NCBI GenBank assembly: GCA_035634055.1
Contig: DASQDR010000204.1
Span: 1 to 56,243, forward strand
Length of the DNA: 56,243 nucleotides
DNA from: JAICTV01 sp035634055
GTDB lineage: Bacteria; Planctomycetota; Phycisphaerae; Tepidisphaerales; Tepidisphaeraceae
Reading direction: 5' to 3'
In this document: in pieces, positions 39,298 through 48,871 of the stretch
Position numbering within the stretch: position 1 is the stretch's first letter
Layout of the letters: every line of letters begins with the position of its first letter
Translations under genes and position numbers: made by a program
Notes under the pieces: model-generated
The model's database searches: none
Seen by the model: the letters and a program-made list of their open reading frames with translations, nothing else
Told to the model about the DNA's origin: nothing

Positions 39298-42015
39298 TCA
39301 CAGCAGCTTGCGGACCCAGACGTCGATCGGCCACAGCGCCAGCATCGCCATGAGGAACCACGGGGCGAGGCGCTTCTCGCGCTGCACGGGCGCGTGCTCG
39401 GGACGCGAGTTAACGGCGCGGGCGATGGCGGCGAGGTCGGTCGAGCAGACGCCGCCGCCGGCGAAGGCGATTGCCTGGCACGCCTGGAGATCGACGCCCG
39501 TCTCGGCCAGCTCAAGGCTGCTCGGGGAAAACATCGTCGGCCGGTATTCAATCACCTGGCGGTCGTCGCGGCGGAGGAGGATCGAGGCGTTGTACGTCTT
39601 GCCATCGGGCGGCAGGTCGAAGTTTACTTCGTAGACGCCGGCCGCCCGGCGCCGCCAGGTGGTGGCAACTGAGGTGGCTTGCGTGGTCGCGGGCATGGTG
39701 GCCACGCTGGCCGATGCACCACCGGCCGCGCGGGTGCCCGCCTCCGGCGCCACAGGCGCGAGTGGCGCGGCAGCCTCGCTGACCGTCGCGGTGTAGGCCA
39801 GATCATCTGCCGCGCGACCGTCTCCCTCGCGGACTTCAAACGTGTAGCGGTACCGCCCGCCCGCGTGTGCGCTGCGCACGTTCGCGATCAGCTTCGGGCG
39901 GCTGCGGGCGACGGACGAGACCACTTTTGTCCAGACCTTCGGGTATGCCTGCTCGCCCAGCCACGGCTTGGCCCAGGCGTTCTTCGCGTCAGAGGTGAAG
40001 GCGGCAACGCGGCCGGCGCCGAACTGCCAGCTCGCCAGCAGCACGTCGCGGTCGCGCGCGAGAAGTTGCGTGCGCGCCGACGGTTTTAGCTCGGCCGGGA
40101 CGGCTCCCTCCAGCTTCGGCAGCACCAGCCGGGCCACCTCGTCGCCAAGGTCGTGCGCTTCGGCGCCCGCTCGCGGATCGAACGTCTGAGACTCCTGCTT
40201 GGCGACGCGGCGGATCTGCTCCGTCTGCTCGACGAAAACCTTCGGGATCGCGTCCCCCGTGTCGCAGTAGGCGTAGCGCCCGCCCGCCCAGTTCGCCAGC
40301 CGCTGGAGCAGCGTCTGGTCGGCGTCGGCGCCGACGGCGATGCTGGTCCAGGAGATCCCCGCTGCCTTGGCCGCGCGCGCGAGCCGCTCCCACGCGTCGG
40401 GCGAGGGCGGGGCTGCCGTTCGACCATCGGTCAGGACAATGAAGTACTTGTCGCCGGGAAGTCGGACGAGCCGTTCCAGCCCCTCGCGCGCGGCCGGGTA
40501 GACGTCGGTCCCGCCCCCGACGCCTACGCCGTCGATCAGCTTCGCCACCTGCTCGCGCTGCGAAAGGTCGGTCGGCGGGACGATCAGGTGCGGCTGCGTG
40601 TCGAAGGCGATGGCGCACACGGTCGCGTTATCCGGCAGCCCGCGCAGGCTCGCGATCACCGATGCCTTCACCAGCTCCAGCTTGCTCACGCCGCCCGCCG
40701 AGCCGGGCAGCACCTGCTCCATGCTGCCGGAATGATCGAACACGAAACAGACCGCCACGTCGCGACCCTTCTGCACGACCTTGGCCGGCGGCTCGCGCAG
40801 CTTGACCGGCAGCAGCTCGGCCAACGGGTTGCGCTCCCAGCGGGACGCGACGACGTTGCCGCCGCCGATGAACACCAACCCGCCGCCGATCTGCTCCACG
40901 TAACCCCGCAGCGCCAGCCGCTGCGCGTCGGTCAGCTCCTTCCCGGAGAAGTCGCTGATTACGACGGCGGCGTACTGCGAGAGGTCGCCGGGCCACTGGT
41001 CGGGGTGGACGACGTCGACGGGAAGCTTCAACTCGCCGAGCGCGCGGGACAACCCCTGGATCTCGTCGGGGAAATTGTCGGCGACCAGCACGCGCGGCGG
41101 GCCGCTTACACTGACGTTGATCTTCCGTGAATCGCCCGCGCCACCGCCGACGGTGGCAACGGCGCCGGCGCCGCCGGGCGACGCGGCCGGCGCGGCGTCC
41201 GTCATGACCGTGTACGCAAACGTGCCTGTCTGGTCCGGCGTGAAGCGCAGCACCGATGTGGACCGCCCGGGCGTGGCGATCATGCGACGATCCGCGACCG
41301 TGCCCGATGGAGCAACCAGCCTCACCTCGTAGGGCTCGTTAAGGTCGGAGGCGCTGGTGACGCGGACGGTGGAGACCATCCCCACCTGCGACTGCAACGG
41401 CGGCTCCACCTCCGCCAGCCGCGGGGGCAGCTTGCGCTCCCAGCCGACGGGGACAACATGAATGCGCACGCCGCGGGCGGCCCAACGGGCGGCGGCGTCG
41501 GTGGCGGAGCCGCGCGTGCTCCGGCCATCGGTCAGCAGGATGACGTCGCCGCCCTCGGCGCCGCTGTCTCCACCGATGCGCGGCTCGAGCGTGGCGTCGA
41601 TCGCGCGCTCCACGTCCGTCTGGTCAGTGGCTGCAGGCGGTTCGCCGGCGCGCCAGACCCCGCCAGCGAAGGAGAGCGCTTCCGGCGTCGCGCCGGCCCG
41701 GGCGACGGCGGCAACGACGGCAGGGCGCACCGCGGTCGCCGCGCCGCCGCCTGGCGCGCTGGCGACGCTGTCGGATTCATCGGTCAGCACCAGCAGCAGC
41801 GGCGGCCGCGGCTCCACCTTCTGCTCCGACCGTACCGCCGGCCCCGCGAGCGCCACGACTCCGGCGGCGAGCGCGAGCGACCGCGCGATCACCGCGATGG
41901 CGTGGCCCCACGCGCCCATGCCGGAGCGGCTGAGCAACCGTAGCAGCAGCAGCGCCGGGACGATGGCCGCGAGCAGCCAGAGCACCTGCGGATGATGGAA
42001 GTAGATCCCGCCCAT
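39298..42015 (-). CDS. large membrane protein with two vWA-type domains (BatB/GATase-like)
   Basis: A 905-residue membrane protein, last gene of the MoxR operon. Two N-terminal helices (VLWLLAAIVPALLLLRLLSR and AIAVIARSLALAAGVVALAG) precede a first vWA-like region starting LLLVLTDESDSVA, where DESDS keeps the DxSxS metal pattern. A glutamine-amidotransferase-like stretch follows (RVLVADNFPDEIQG...VVISDFSGKEL). The second vWA domain has FVFDHSGSMEQVL, a full MIDAS motif, and FIVLTDGRT. It ends with a C-terminal helix (FLMAMLALWPIDVWV). Such proteins are usual partners of MoxR and BatA-like genes. It lies 3 bp after the preceding gene. Confidence 0.85.
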   Translation of the reverse strand: MGGIYFHHPQVLWLLAAIVPALLLLRLLSRSGMGAWGHAIAVIARSLALAAGVVALAGPAVRSEQKVEPRPPLLLVLTDESDSVASAPGGGAATAVRPAVVAAVARAGATPEALSFAGGVWRAGEPPAATDQTDVERAIDATLEPRIGGDSGAEGGDVILLTDGRSTRGSATDAAARWAARGVRIHVVPVGWERKLPPRLAEVEPPLQSQVGMVSTVRVTSASDLNEPYEVRLVAPSGTVADRRMIATPGRSTSVLRFTPDQTGTFAYTVMTDAAPAASPGGAGAVATVGGGAGDSRKINVSVSGPPRVLVADNFPDEIQGLSRALGELKLPVDVVHPDQWPGDLSQYAAVVISDFSGKELTDAQRLALRGYVEQIGGGLVFIGGGNVVASRWERNPLAELLPVKLREPPAKVVQKGRDVAVCFVFDHSGSMEQVLPGSAGGVSKLELVKASVIASLRGLPDNATVCAIAFDTQPHLIVPPTDLSQREQVAKLIDGVGVGGGTDVYPAAREGLERLVRLPGDKYFIVLTDGRTAAPPSPDAWERLARAAKAAGISWTSIAVGADADQTLLQRLANWAGGRYAYCDTGDAIPKVFVEQTEQIRRVAKQESQTFDPRAGAEAHDLGDEVARLVLPKLEGAVPAELKPSARTQLLARDRDVLLASWQFGAGRVAAFTSDAKNAWAKPWLGEQAYPKVWTKVVSSVARSRPKLIANVRSAHAGGRYRYTFEVREGDGRAADDLAYTATVSEAAAPLAPVAPEAGTRAAGGASASVATMPATTQATSVATTWRRRAAGVYEVNFDLPPDGKTYNASILLRRDDRQVIEYRPTMFSPSSLELAETGVDLQACQAIAFAGGGVCSTDLAAIARAVNSRPEHAPVQREKRLAPWFLMAMLALWPIDVWVRKLL

Positions 42016-42018
42016 CGG

Positions 42019-43917
42019 TCACGCGATGCGGAGCATCCCGCGGTGAAACATCAGCCACTCAACCGTCGCCAGCACCAGTGCCGCCGCCGCGAGCACCTTC
42101 CACCGCGACCCGCCGCGCCACCAGGGTACGGATGGAGGTTTGAGGTCGGACGTCGTGAGCTGCTCTTCTTCGTTGCGCAGAAGCGGGCGCGTGCCGCGGT
42201 CGCTCAGAAGATTGACAGCGATCGGCACGGCGCCGACGGGGGTGGTGAGTTGATAGACCCCGTGACGGACGACGTCGCGTGCCACCAGTTGGGCCCCGAG
42301 CGGCTGAAGCGCGAGCGGCTTGCCCGCCGGATCGACCACCGCCACCCCGTCCGCGCTGCCGACTTCCAGGGGCCGGCCGGTGCGTGCCATGCGCGTTGCC
42401 GAAGCGTTCGTCTCGCCGGAGAGGTGGTCGATCGCGTCCCACACCAGCACCGGAAATGAGGGCCGGGAGGCGAGGTCGGTGTCGTCGATGCGGAACAACC
42501 AAAACAGCGCCGGCGCCGGCCGCGCTGTGGGTGGCGGCATCGCAGATGCAGGCGGGCCCGTTGCCGCGTCCAAGTCGGCAGGGTCGGCGGTCGCGACCAC
42601 GAGGGGAACGTCAGCGGCGCTCACCAGCGACACCGTTCCCGCGCCGCCCGCAATGAGCCGGCGGGCGCGGCGGACGCGGATGAGGTCCGGCTCGACGTCG
42701 GCCAGGGCCGCGTGCTCCAGCCAGTGCGTGATCGCTCCGACGTCGACCGCCTCGCGGACGCCCACGCGCCCCAGCGGGTCGCGCGACGCAATGAAGAGGC
42801 AGGCGGCACCGGCGGGGACGGACGGGAGGTCGACGTTGTCTACGATCAGCACCTCTTCGTCCCCCGCGGGCTGGTAGTGCTCCGGCGCGACAACGCGCAC
42901 GTGGGCCGTCGCGTCGGCACGGACCGCCCGCTCGAGCGGCGCGTTCCCGCGGGTGACGAGGCAGATGCTTCGTCGCGGCGGCGGCGCAACGCCAAACGCG
43001 CGGTCGTCCAGCGGCAGGGCGTCCTGCGCGTCTACCGCCACCTCAAACGCCGCGAGCGGCGGAATAGTCAGCTCCGCCCGGAACGGCGTTGCGCCGTCGG
43101 CGAGATTGACCGTCCGCGTCCAGGCAATCGCCCCGTTGCTGGATACAGTGAGCGTGGCGGCGCGGCCGGACGTGCCACGGGCAAGAACGGTCCCGCCGAT
43201 CGTGCAGCCGGCGGGGGAGCGCTCGCACCAGAAATTGGTGATGGCGGCCGCGCCGCCCGCGGCGTCCGCGCCAATCGGGTTCGGCGTGAGCTTTGCGGCG
43301 TGGGTCCACTTCGTCCCGACGGCGGAGGGAGGCTCGGCGGAGAAGTCGGAGAGGACGAGCACCTCCGCCGCCGGATCGTTCCCTACGAACGCCGCGGCCG
43401 CGCGGACGGCAGCGCCGAGGTCACTCTCAACGTCCAGCGCCGCCGCCGCGTCAAGGTCAGCGCGCGCGACCGTGCGGTTGCTGGCGGAAGGTCGGGGCAC
43501 GAGCGGGCGATGGGCCGCCTGAATCAGGAAGACCTCGCACCCCTCTGGCAGTCGATCGAGCGCGGCGCCCGCGCGCTGGCGCGCGATCTCGAAGCGGGTG
43601 CGGCCGTCTGACTCGCGGGTTTGCATCGTCGCGCCGGCGTCGATCACCACCGCCAGCCGGCGAGCCCGCGGCTTGGCCAGCAGGCACTCGGCCAGCGCCA
43701 GCGCGACCAGCGCCACCAGTGCGAGCTGCGCCAGCAGCGACACCAGCGACCGCAGGAGCGTGGAGATCGACCTCGTGTCGACGGGCCGGCCGACGCGGAT
43801 CCAATCATCCACCGCCGGTACGAGGATCACGCGGCTGCGGCGGCGGTAGAAGTACGCCGCCATGACCGCCGCGCCCGCCCCCAGCAGCCCGGCCCACGCC
43901 AGCACCGGCCAGATCAT
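42019..43917 (-). CDS. BatA-like membrane protein with an N-terminal helix pair
   Basis: A 632-residue protein of the BatA/vWA-related group in MoxR operons. MIWPVLAWAGLLGAGAAVMAAYFYRRR and LLRSLVSLLAQLALVALVALALAECLL form the two N-terminal helices. The next part, LAVVIDAGATMQTRESDG, is a vWA-type strand but lacks DxSxS, so metal binding is doubtful. A central region and a C-terminal helix (VLAAAALVLATVEWLMF) complete it. The ATG overlaps the DUF58 stop (ATGA), so translation is coupled. Confidence 0.85.
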   Translation of the reverse strand: MIWPVLAWAGLLGAGAAVMAAYFYRRRSRVILVPAVDDWIRVGRPVDTRSISTLLRSLVSLLAQLALVALVALALAECLLAKPRARRLAVVIDAGATMQTRESDGRTRFEIARQRAGAALDRLPEGCEVFLIQAAHRPLVPRPSASNRTVARADLDAAAALDVESDLGAAVRAAAAFVGNDPAAEVLVLSDFSAEPPSAVGTKWTHAAKLTPNPIGADAAGGAAAITNFWCERSPAGCTIGGTVLARGTSGRAATLTVSSNGAIAWTRTVNLADGATPFRAELTIPPLAAFEVAVDAQDALPLDDRAFGVAPPPRRSICLVTRGNAPLERAVRADATAHVRVVAPEHYQPAGDEEVLIVDNVDLPSVPAGAACLFIASRDPLGRVGVREAVDVGAITHWLEHAALADVEPDLIRVRRARRLIAGGAGTVSLVSAADVPLVVATADPADLDAATGPPASAMPPPTARPAPALFWLFRIDDTDLASRPSFPVLVWDAIDHLSGETNASATRMARTGRPLEVGSADGVAVVDPAGKPLALQPLGAQLVARDVVRHGVYQLTTPVGAVPIAVNLLSDRGTRPLLRNEEEQLTTSDLKPPSVPWWRGGSRWKVLAAAALVLATVEWLMFHRGMLRIA

Positions 43918-44798
43918 CGCAGCACCCCCCGCGCCCGCAGCGCGTCGCAGACGACCGAGAGGTAGCTGTCGCGCGTCCACGCCAGCACGTAGTGTCGCTT
44001 GCGCCCGGTGCAGATCGATTCCAGCCGCTCGCGCTGCGCTTCGAACGCGCGGCGGAAGCCGGCGATGCCGGCGTCGTCAAGGTCCACGTCGACCATGCGC
44101 CCGCTCTCGCTGTCGCGCAGCCGCACCTTGCCGCTGAGCCCTTCGCCGCGGTCGATCGGGTCGAGCACCTGCACGGCCAGGAGCGTTCCGCCGGCGGCGG
44201 TAAAGCCGGCGAGCGTGCGGTCGCGGTCGGCAACGTTGAGGAGGTCGGACAGGACCACGACCAGCCCGCGGTCCTGCCGCGACGCGCGCACGAAGTTCAG
44301 CGCGGCGCCAAGGTTCGACGTGCCCCCGGCCTCGAGCGTCTGGAGGAACCGCACCAGCCCCGCGAGGCCTTGCGCGCCTCGCAGCGGGCCGACGCCGCGG
44401 TTGACCGAATCGCCGAAGGAGGCGGCGAAGACGCGGTCCCCGCCGCGCATCGCGATGAACGCCAGGGCGCACGCGATCCGCTGCGCCTGCTCCAGCTTCG
44501 TGACCGGCGAGCCGAATCCCATCGACCGGCTGGCGTCGACCAGCAGGGTAACCGAGAGCTGCCGCGGCGACTCGGTGATGCGCACGAAAAGCTGCCGCAG
44601 CCGCCCGTAGAGGCTCCAGTCCACCCGCCGGACATCGTCGCCAGCGATGTACGGGCGGAAGTCGAGGAACTCGCTCCCGTCACCGCTGCGCCGGCTCCGC
44701 CGCATGCCTTCGCCGTGCTCCATCGAAACCACGCGCGGCAAGAACACCAACCGGTTGAGCCGGTGAAGATCCGCGGGGTTGAAGCGAAAGGTGGCCAA
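43914..44798 (-). CDS. DUF58 domain protein
   Basis: A 294-residue soluble protein of the DUF58 family, nearly always found beside MoxR. The diagnostic motif YIAGDDVRRVDWSLYGRLRQLFVRI is at about 50-75, followed by a vWA-like core VTLLVDASRSMGFGSP that keeps DxSxS. It is thought to bridge MoxR and the vWA membrane proteins. The start is TTG at 44798; no clear ribosome site. A 170-bp gap holding an inverted repeat separates it from moxR, while the next gene overlaps by four bases. Confidence 0.9.
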   Translation of the reverse strand: MATFRFNPADLHRLNRLVFLPRVVSMEHGEGMRRSRRSGDGSEFLDFRPYIAGDDVRRVDWSLYGRLRQLFVRITESPRQLSVTLLVDASRSMGFGSPVTKLEQAQRIACALAFIAMRGGDRVFAASFGDSVNRGVGPLRGAQGLAGLVRFLQTLEAGGTSNLGAALNFVRASRQDRGLVVVLSDLLNVADRDRTLAGFTAAGGTLLAVQVLDPIDRGEGLSGKVRLRDSESGRMVDVDLDDAGIAGFRRAFEAQRERLESICTGRKRHYVLAWTRDSYLSVVCDALRARGVLR

Positions 44799-44814
44799 GG
44801 CAAGCCAGGGTGCG

Positions 44815-44958
44815 AAAAGGAGTCAGCCACCGATGGGGCACCGATGGACACCGATCAGTCTTAGAGATTGGAAATTAAGTGGCGGAAGTTCTCGAACCCT
44901 CATTCATCTCTGCTCCCATCGGTGCACATCGGTGCCTGATTGGTGGTCAACTCCTTTT
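44815..44958. repeat. 44-nt inverted repeat between moxR and the DUF58 gene
   Basis: Arms 44815-44858 and 44915-44958 are inverted copies, about 34 of 44 positions matching, each starting AAAAGGAGT and containing two or three units of CACCGATGG. The 56-base loop is unusually AT-rich for this genome. It could be a hairpin in the mRNA of the operon or a mobile-type intergenic repeat that landed here. Confidence 0.75.
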
Positions 44959-44968
44959 GCCGACAAAA

Positions 44969-45994
44969 TTATGTCACGCGCTGGAGGATGTCGTCGATAA
45001 CTTGATCGGCGGTGACGCCCTCGGCCTCGGCGTCGAAGGTGAGCAGGATGCGGTGACGGAGGCAAGGCTTGGCGGCGTCGATCAGGTCTTGCCGCGTGAC
45101 GGTGAACCGCCCGGCGAGCACGGCGCGGAGCTTGCCCGCGAGGATCATCGACTGGAGCCCGCGCGGGCTGGCGCCCGCGCGAATGCGTCCGCCCGCCGCT
45201 CCGCCGCCACCCGCGGTGCCGGGGTGCGTGGCCAGCAAAAGGCGCGCGCCGTAGTCCAGCACCGTCGCCCCGACCGGCACTCGCCGGAGCAGCTTCGCCC
45301 ACCGCACGATGCGCTCGGTGGAACCGACCAGCGGCCGGTTGTGCGCCGGCGGCGCGCCCGTCGTGCGCTTCATGATCTCGACCAGTTCCAACTGCGTCGG
45401 GAAGCGCACCAGCAGCTTGAAGAGGAAGCGGTCGAGCTGCGCCTCGGGCAGCGGATAGGTTCCCTCCTGCTCCAGCGGGTTCTGCGTCGCCAGCACGGCG
45501 AACGGCTCCGGCAGCGGGTACGTTTGCCCGGCAACGGTCACGCGCCGCTCCTGCATCGCCTCGAGCAGCGCGCTCTGCGTCTTCGGCGTCGCGCGGTTGA
45601 TCTCGTCGGCCAGCAGCAGTTGCGTGAAGACCGGGCCGCGCTCGAACTCGAAGTGCATCGAGCCGGTGGCGTCCTGCTTGATGATGCGCGTGCCGATAAT
45701 GTCCGCAGGCATCAGGTCAGGCGTGAACTGCACGCGGCTGTGGTGCAGGCCGAGGGTGTCGCCGAGGGTGGTCACCAGGAGCGTCTTGCCAAGCCCGGGC
45801 ACGCCCTCGAGCAGCACGTGCCCGCCGAGGAAGACCGACATCAGCACGCCCTGCACGATCTGGTCTTGCCCGACGATCGTTTCCTGGAGGCGGGCCTGGA
45901 TCGCGTTGAAGGCGCTGCGGAAGTCCGACAACTCGGCCTCAATGGCGCGGGCGTCGTCGGCATTGCCGGCGGGGGGGACGGTGGCACGGGTCAC
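44969..45994 (-). CDS. MoxR-family AAA+ ATPase
   Basis: A 341-residue AAA+ ATPase of the MoxR family. Walker A is GVPGLGKT at 64-71, Walker B LLADEINRA at 127-135, sensor 1 ATQNPLEQEGTYPLPEAQLDRF at 169-190. MoxR proteins act as chaperones that insert cofactors or assemble complexes together with vWA proteins. The GTG start overlaps the stop of the preceding Gly-rich gene. A Gly/Ala insert (TAGGGGAAGGRIRAG) near the C-terminal lid is unusual. It is the ATPase motor of this operon. Confidence 0.95.
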   Translation of the reverse strand: MTRATVPPAGNADDARAIEAELSDFRSAFNAIQARLQETIVGQDQIVQGVLMSVFLGGHVLLEGVPGLGKTLLVTTLGDTLGLHHSRVQFTPDLMPADIIGTRIIKQDATGSMHFEFERGPVFTQLLLADEINRATPKTQSALLEAMQERRVTVAGQTYPLPEPFAVLATQNPLEQEGTYPLPEAQLDRFLFKLLVRFPTQLELVEIMKRTTGAPPAHNRPLVGSTERIVRWAKLLRRVPVGATVLDYGARLLLATHPGTAGGGGAAGGRIRAGASPRGLQSMILAGKLRAVLAGRFTVTRQDLIDAAKPCLRHRILLTFDAEAEGVTADQVIDDILQRVT

Positions 45995-48861
45995 GGAGTG
46001 GTTCCTCCTGGTGCGGGCGCCGACGGCGCGGGCGGCGGCGCGGGCGGCGCACCGGCATGAGCGTTGTCGCGGGCGCTCCCTCCGGTGGAAGCGGCGCGGC
46101 CGGTGGGCGCATCGTCTTCTGGCGACGGGGCAACGGGCGCTGCACCGCTGCCGGTCCCGTCCGCGGGCATCGCGGGTTGCTCGCGCATCACACGAAAGTA
46201 TTCGCCCACGACCGCTCGGCGGTGGGGCGGGAGCAACTCGACCTCCGCGGCGTCAGCGTCCGACAGCTTTGGCACCGCGTCGGCGCGTGGCGCGCCAACT
46301 TGGGCGGGCGACGCGTTGGGATCGTCTGCCGGCAAGGTGCCGACCTGCTCCTCCTTCTGTTGGCTCTCGCCCGGCTTCGCGCGAGCAGCGCGGATCTCCG
46401 ATTCCCGCCCGCGCGCCGCCGGCCCGGCGCTGGCGTGGCCGCCTGTCCCGATCCCGGCGCCCGAACCGCCCGTGCCAGCGCCGCCGCCAATGACGACCCG
46501 CCCGCCATGAGACGATCCAGCGCCGCGCCCGCCCGCCGACGGAGGCGCTCCAGTGGGCGATCCAGCAGGTGAGCCGCCGGGTGTTGCCCCGGGGGCGCTG
46601 CTGCCGGTGCCACCACCTGCGCCGCCGCTGCGTGCCCCGGTTCCTGCTGATGCCGCGCCGGATGAACCGGCACCGGGCGACCCGCCAGCAGATGCTCCAG
46701 CGCCACCCGCGCCCGCGGCCGCGCTCGTCCCGGGTAACGCGCCGCCTGTCGCGGCACCTCGGCTCGGGCTACCTGCGGGAGCGCCGCTCGCCCCAACGGC
46801 GCCGGCTCCGCTCGATCCCGCGGCGGCGCCGCCAGCGCCTGCGGCCCCCGACCCGGCCCCGGCGCCCACGCCGCTCGCAGCGCCGTCGCGGCTCGCGGCG
46901 CCACTCGGACTGAGGGCACTGCCGCCGGACGAGCGGGAGTGAGACCCGACGGCCGGCGCACCCGCGGAACCGGAACCCGGCGAGCCGGAGCCGACTTGCC
47001 TTCCGCCGCTCGACGACGGCGTGCCACCCGCCGCGGGTGCCGCTGCGCCGCCTCCGCCCATCGATGCGCCCGCACCGCCCGGTGACGCGCCGGTAGCGCC
47101 CGTCGATGCGGCCGCGCCGCCCGGTGACGCGCCGGCACCGCCCGGAGACGCGCCGGCACCGCTGCCGAGACCCGGCGAGCCAGATTTCGCGCCCGCGCGG
47201 GGCGGGCCTCCGCCTGGTCCCGCACCCGAACTGCTTCCACCAGCACCATTGCCACCGGTCGGCAATGAGCCGGCTGCTCCGGCCGCGCCCGGTGCCGCGC
47301 CTGGCGCTGTCCCTCGCGACGGTCCCGCGCCTTGTCCTGCCCCCGGTCCTGTTCCGGGACCGGTTCCCGTGCCTTGGCTTGCCCCCGCGCCTTGTCCAAC
47401 GGCAGCGCCCGTGCCCGCCGCTGCGCTGCCTCCGCTTCCGCCGGCTGCGCCGCCGCCGGCCACGGCGCTTCCGCGAGCTCGCTGCTGACCGCCGACCGCA
47501 GCCGGTCCACTGCCGGCCTGGCCCGCCCCCGCGGGGCTCGGCGTCCCGGCTCCCGCACTCGTGCGTCCGGCGCCAGCGCCTCCCGTGCTGGCGCCTCCCG
47601 CGCTGGCATGTTTCGAAGAACCGGCGCCACCCGGCGCGGCGCTTCCGGCGGAAGCTCCACCCGCGGATGATGCGCCCGCCCCTGTCGACCCAGTCGCGCC
47701 ACCCGCGGCGGCTCCGGGACCCCCGCCTGTTGTGCTTCCTCCAGCGGCTTGTCCCGATCCCTGACCGAGTGTTCCCTGTTGCTGGCCATGCCCTGGCCGT
47801 AAAGGCGCGCCGGCTGCTCGGGCGCCATTGCTACTGGGTTGGGGCATGCCACCACCGGCGGCGGCTTGTCCACCGCCGCTCGGGCTCGCGGAACTGTTAC
47901 CAGAAGTGGATGCTCCGGTTTGACCGGCGGGCCCGCTTGTCGCACCCGCGGCGCGTGATCCGGCCGCGCCGCCCGGGGGCGTGCCCGTGCCCGGCATGGC
48001 CGGCTGCTGCGCTTGTTGCGTTTGAGGCGATTGCGCTGATCGCTGCACTTGCTGCGGGTGTTGCGCGGGCGGGCTTCCTGAACCCGGCGACGGTGGGGCA
48101 GGCGGCGCTGGCGGCATCGCAGACGTTGCGGGCTGCGTGGGAGTGTTCGGCAAGGCGGTGGCACTGCTCGAACTGGTCGGGGCCGCGGATTCCGGAGCCT
48201 CTAGCGGCGCTACCGCCTCCACGGCCGACGAAGCCGCGGCTGATTGATGCTCAACCGGTTGCGTCGCCGGTTGCGTTGCCGGCTGAGACGCCGGCTGCGT
48301 CTGGGGCGGCGGCGCGGGCGGTTGGTCGACCGCTTGGGGCGCTGCGGGCGGCGCCGCGGCATCCACCGATTGCACGCCCGGCGTCAGCCACCACAGCAAG
48401 GCGAGCAGCGCGGCGGCAACGACGCAGAACTTCGCCTCCCACGGCCATCTCTGCTGGATCCGGATCCGGCCCGCTTCCTGCTCCAGCCACTGCTCCGTCT
48501 TGCGCAGTGCGAGCCGCTTGAATGGGTCCGCGTCGGTCATGAATTCCGCGGCCGCGTCCAGTTCGTCACGTGCGCCCTGCGGGAGCTGGAGGTGGGCCGT
48601 CACCTGCCGCGCGCGGACGCCGTTGCGCGCGAAGAGGGTGCCGGCGAGGATGAAGGTTAAGCTCGCCGCGGCGGCGGGCAACAGCGCGGGGTGGACGTTC
48701 ACGAACGACCGGACGGCGACGAGCGGCGCCGAAACGACGGCGACCCAAAACAGCGACCGCGCCGCCTGCCCCGCAAGCGTCACCCACTGCACGCGCCGGC
48801 GCGACGCATCGAGGAAGCTCCGCAGCGCGGTTGCGTGGATGTCCGGCGTCGCCGACGACAC
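45991..48861 (-). CDS. membrane protein with a giant Gly/Ala/Ser/Pro low-complexity domain
   Basis: A 956-residue protein starting at GTG 48861, six bases after AGGAGG. Residues 1-165 are ordinary: two helices around 35-75, a basic helical stretch, and a third helix (FCVVAAALLALLWWLTPG). Then about 650 residues are almost only Gly, Ala, Ser, Pro, Thr and Gln, first PxxPATQPATQP-like, then collagen- or elastin-like GASPGGAGASPGGA repeats. The last 138 residues become normal again, with KLSDADAAEVELLPPHRRAV and VGEYFRVMREQ, a motif seen at the C-termini of proteins in such MoxR operons. The start overlaps no gene; the end overlaps moxR by four bases. Function unknown; the long domain would span or pack the periplasm or cytoplasm as a flexible chain. 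Confidence 0.75.
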   Translation of the reverse strand: MSSATPDIHATALRSFLDASRRRVQWVTLAGQAARSLFWVAVVSAPLVAVRSFVNVHPALLPAAAASLTFILAGTLFARNGVRARQVTAHLQLPQGARDELDAAAEFMTDADPFKRLALRKTEQWLEQEAGRIRIQQRWPWEAKFCVVAAALLALLWWLTPGVQSVDAAAPPAAPQAVDQPPAPPPQTQPASQPATQPATQPVEHQSAAASSAVEAVAPLEAPESAAPTSSSSATALPNTPTQPATSAMPPAPPAPPSPGSGSPPAQHPQQVQRSAQSPQTQQAQQPAMPGTGTPPGGAAGSRAAGATSGPAGQTGASTSGNSSASPSGGGQAAAGGGMPQPSSNGARAAGAPLRPGHGQQQGTLGQGSGQAAGGSTTGGGPGAAAGGATGSTGAGASSAGGASAGSAAPGGAGSSKHASAGGASTGGAGAGRTSAGAGTPSPAGAGQAGSGPAAVGGQQRARGSAVAGGGAAGGSGGSAAAGTGAAVGQGAGASQGTGTGPGTGPGAGQGAGPSRGTAPGAAPGAAGAAGSLPTGGNGAGGSSSGAGPGGGPPRAGAKSGSPGLGSGAGASPGGAGASPGGAAASTGATGASPGGAGASMGGGGAAAPAAGGTPSSSGGRQVGSGSPGSGSAGAPAVGSHSRSSGGSALSPSGAASRDGAASGVGAGAGSGAAGAGGAAAGSSGAGAVGASGAPAGSPSRGAATGGALPGTSAAAGAGGAGASAGGSPGAGSSGAASAGTGARSGGAGGGTGSSAPGATPGGSPAGSPTGAPPSAGGRGAGSSHGGRVVIGGGAGTGGSGAGIGTGGHASAGPAARGRESEIRAARAKPGESQQKEEQVGTLPADDPNASPAQVGAPRADAVPKLSDADAAEVELLPPHRRAVVGEYFRVMREQPAMPADGTGSGAAPVAPSPEDDAPTGRAASTGGSARDNAHAGAPPAPPPAPSAPAPGGTTP

Positions 48862-48871
48862 GGGCTGCCTC

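Noticed and set aside
47060..47165. Short tandem-like repeats resembling a CRISPR or VNTR array
   Set aside because: They lie in frame inside the Gly-rich coding region and encode GASPGGA units; there are no unique spacers.
46000..48160. Very long plus-strand and other-frame open frames over the Gly-rich gene
   Set aside because: They are shadows of the GC-rich repeated codons; only the minus frame has the ribosome site, helices and operon overlaps.
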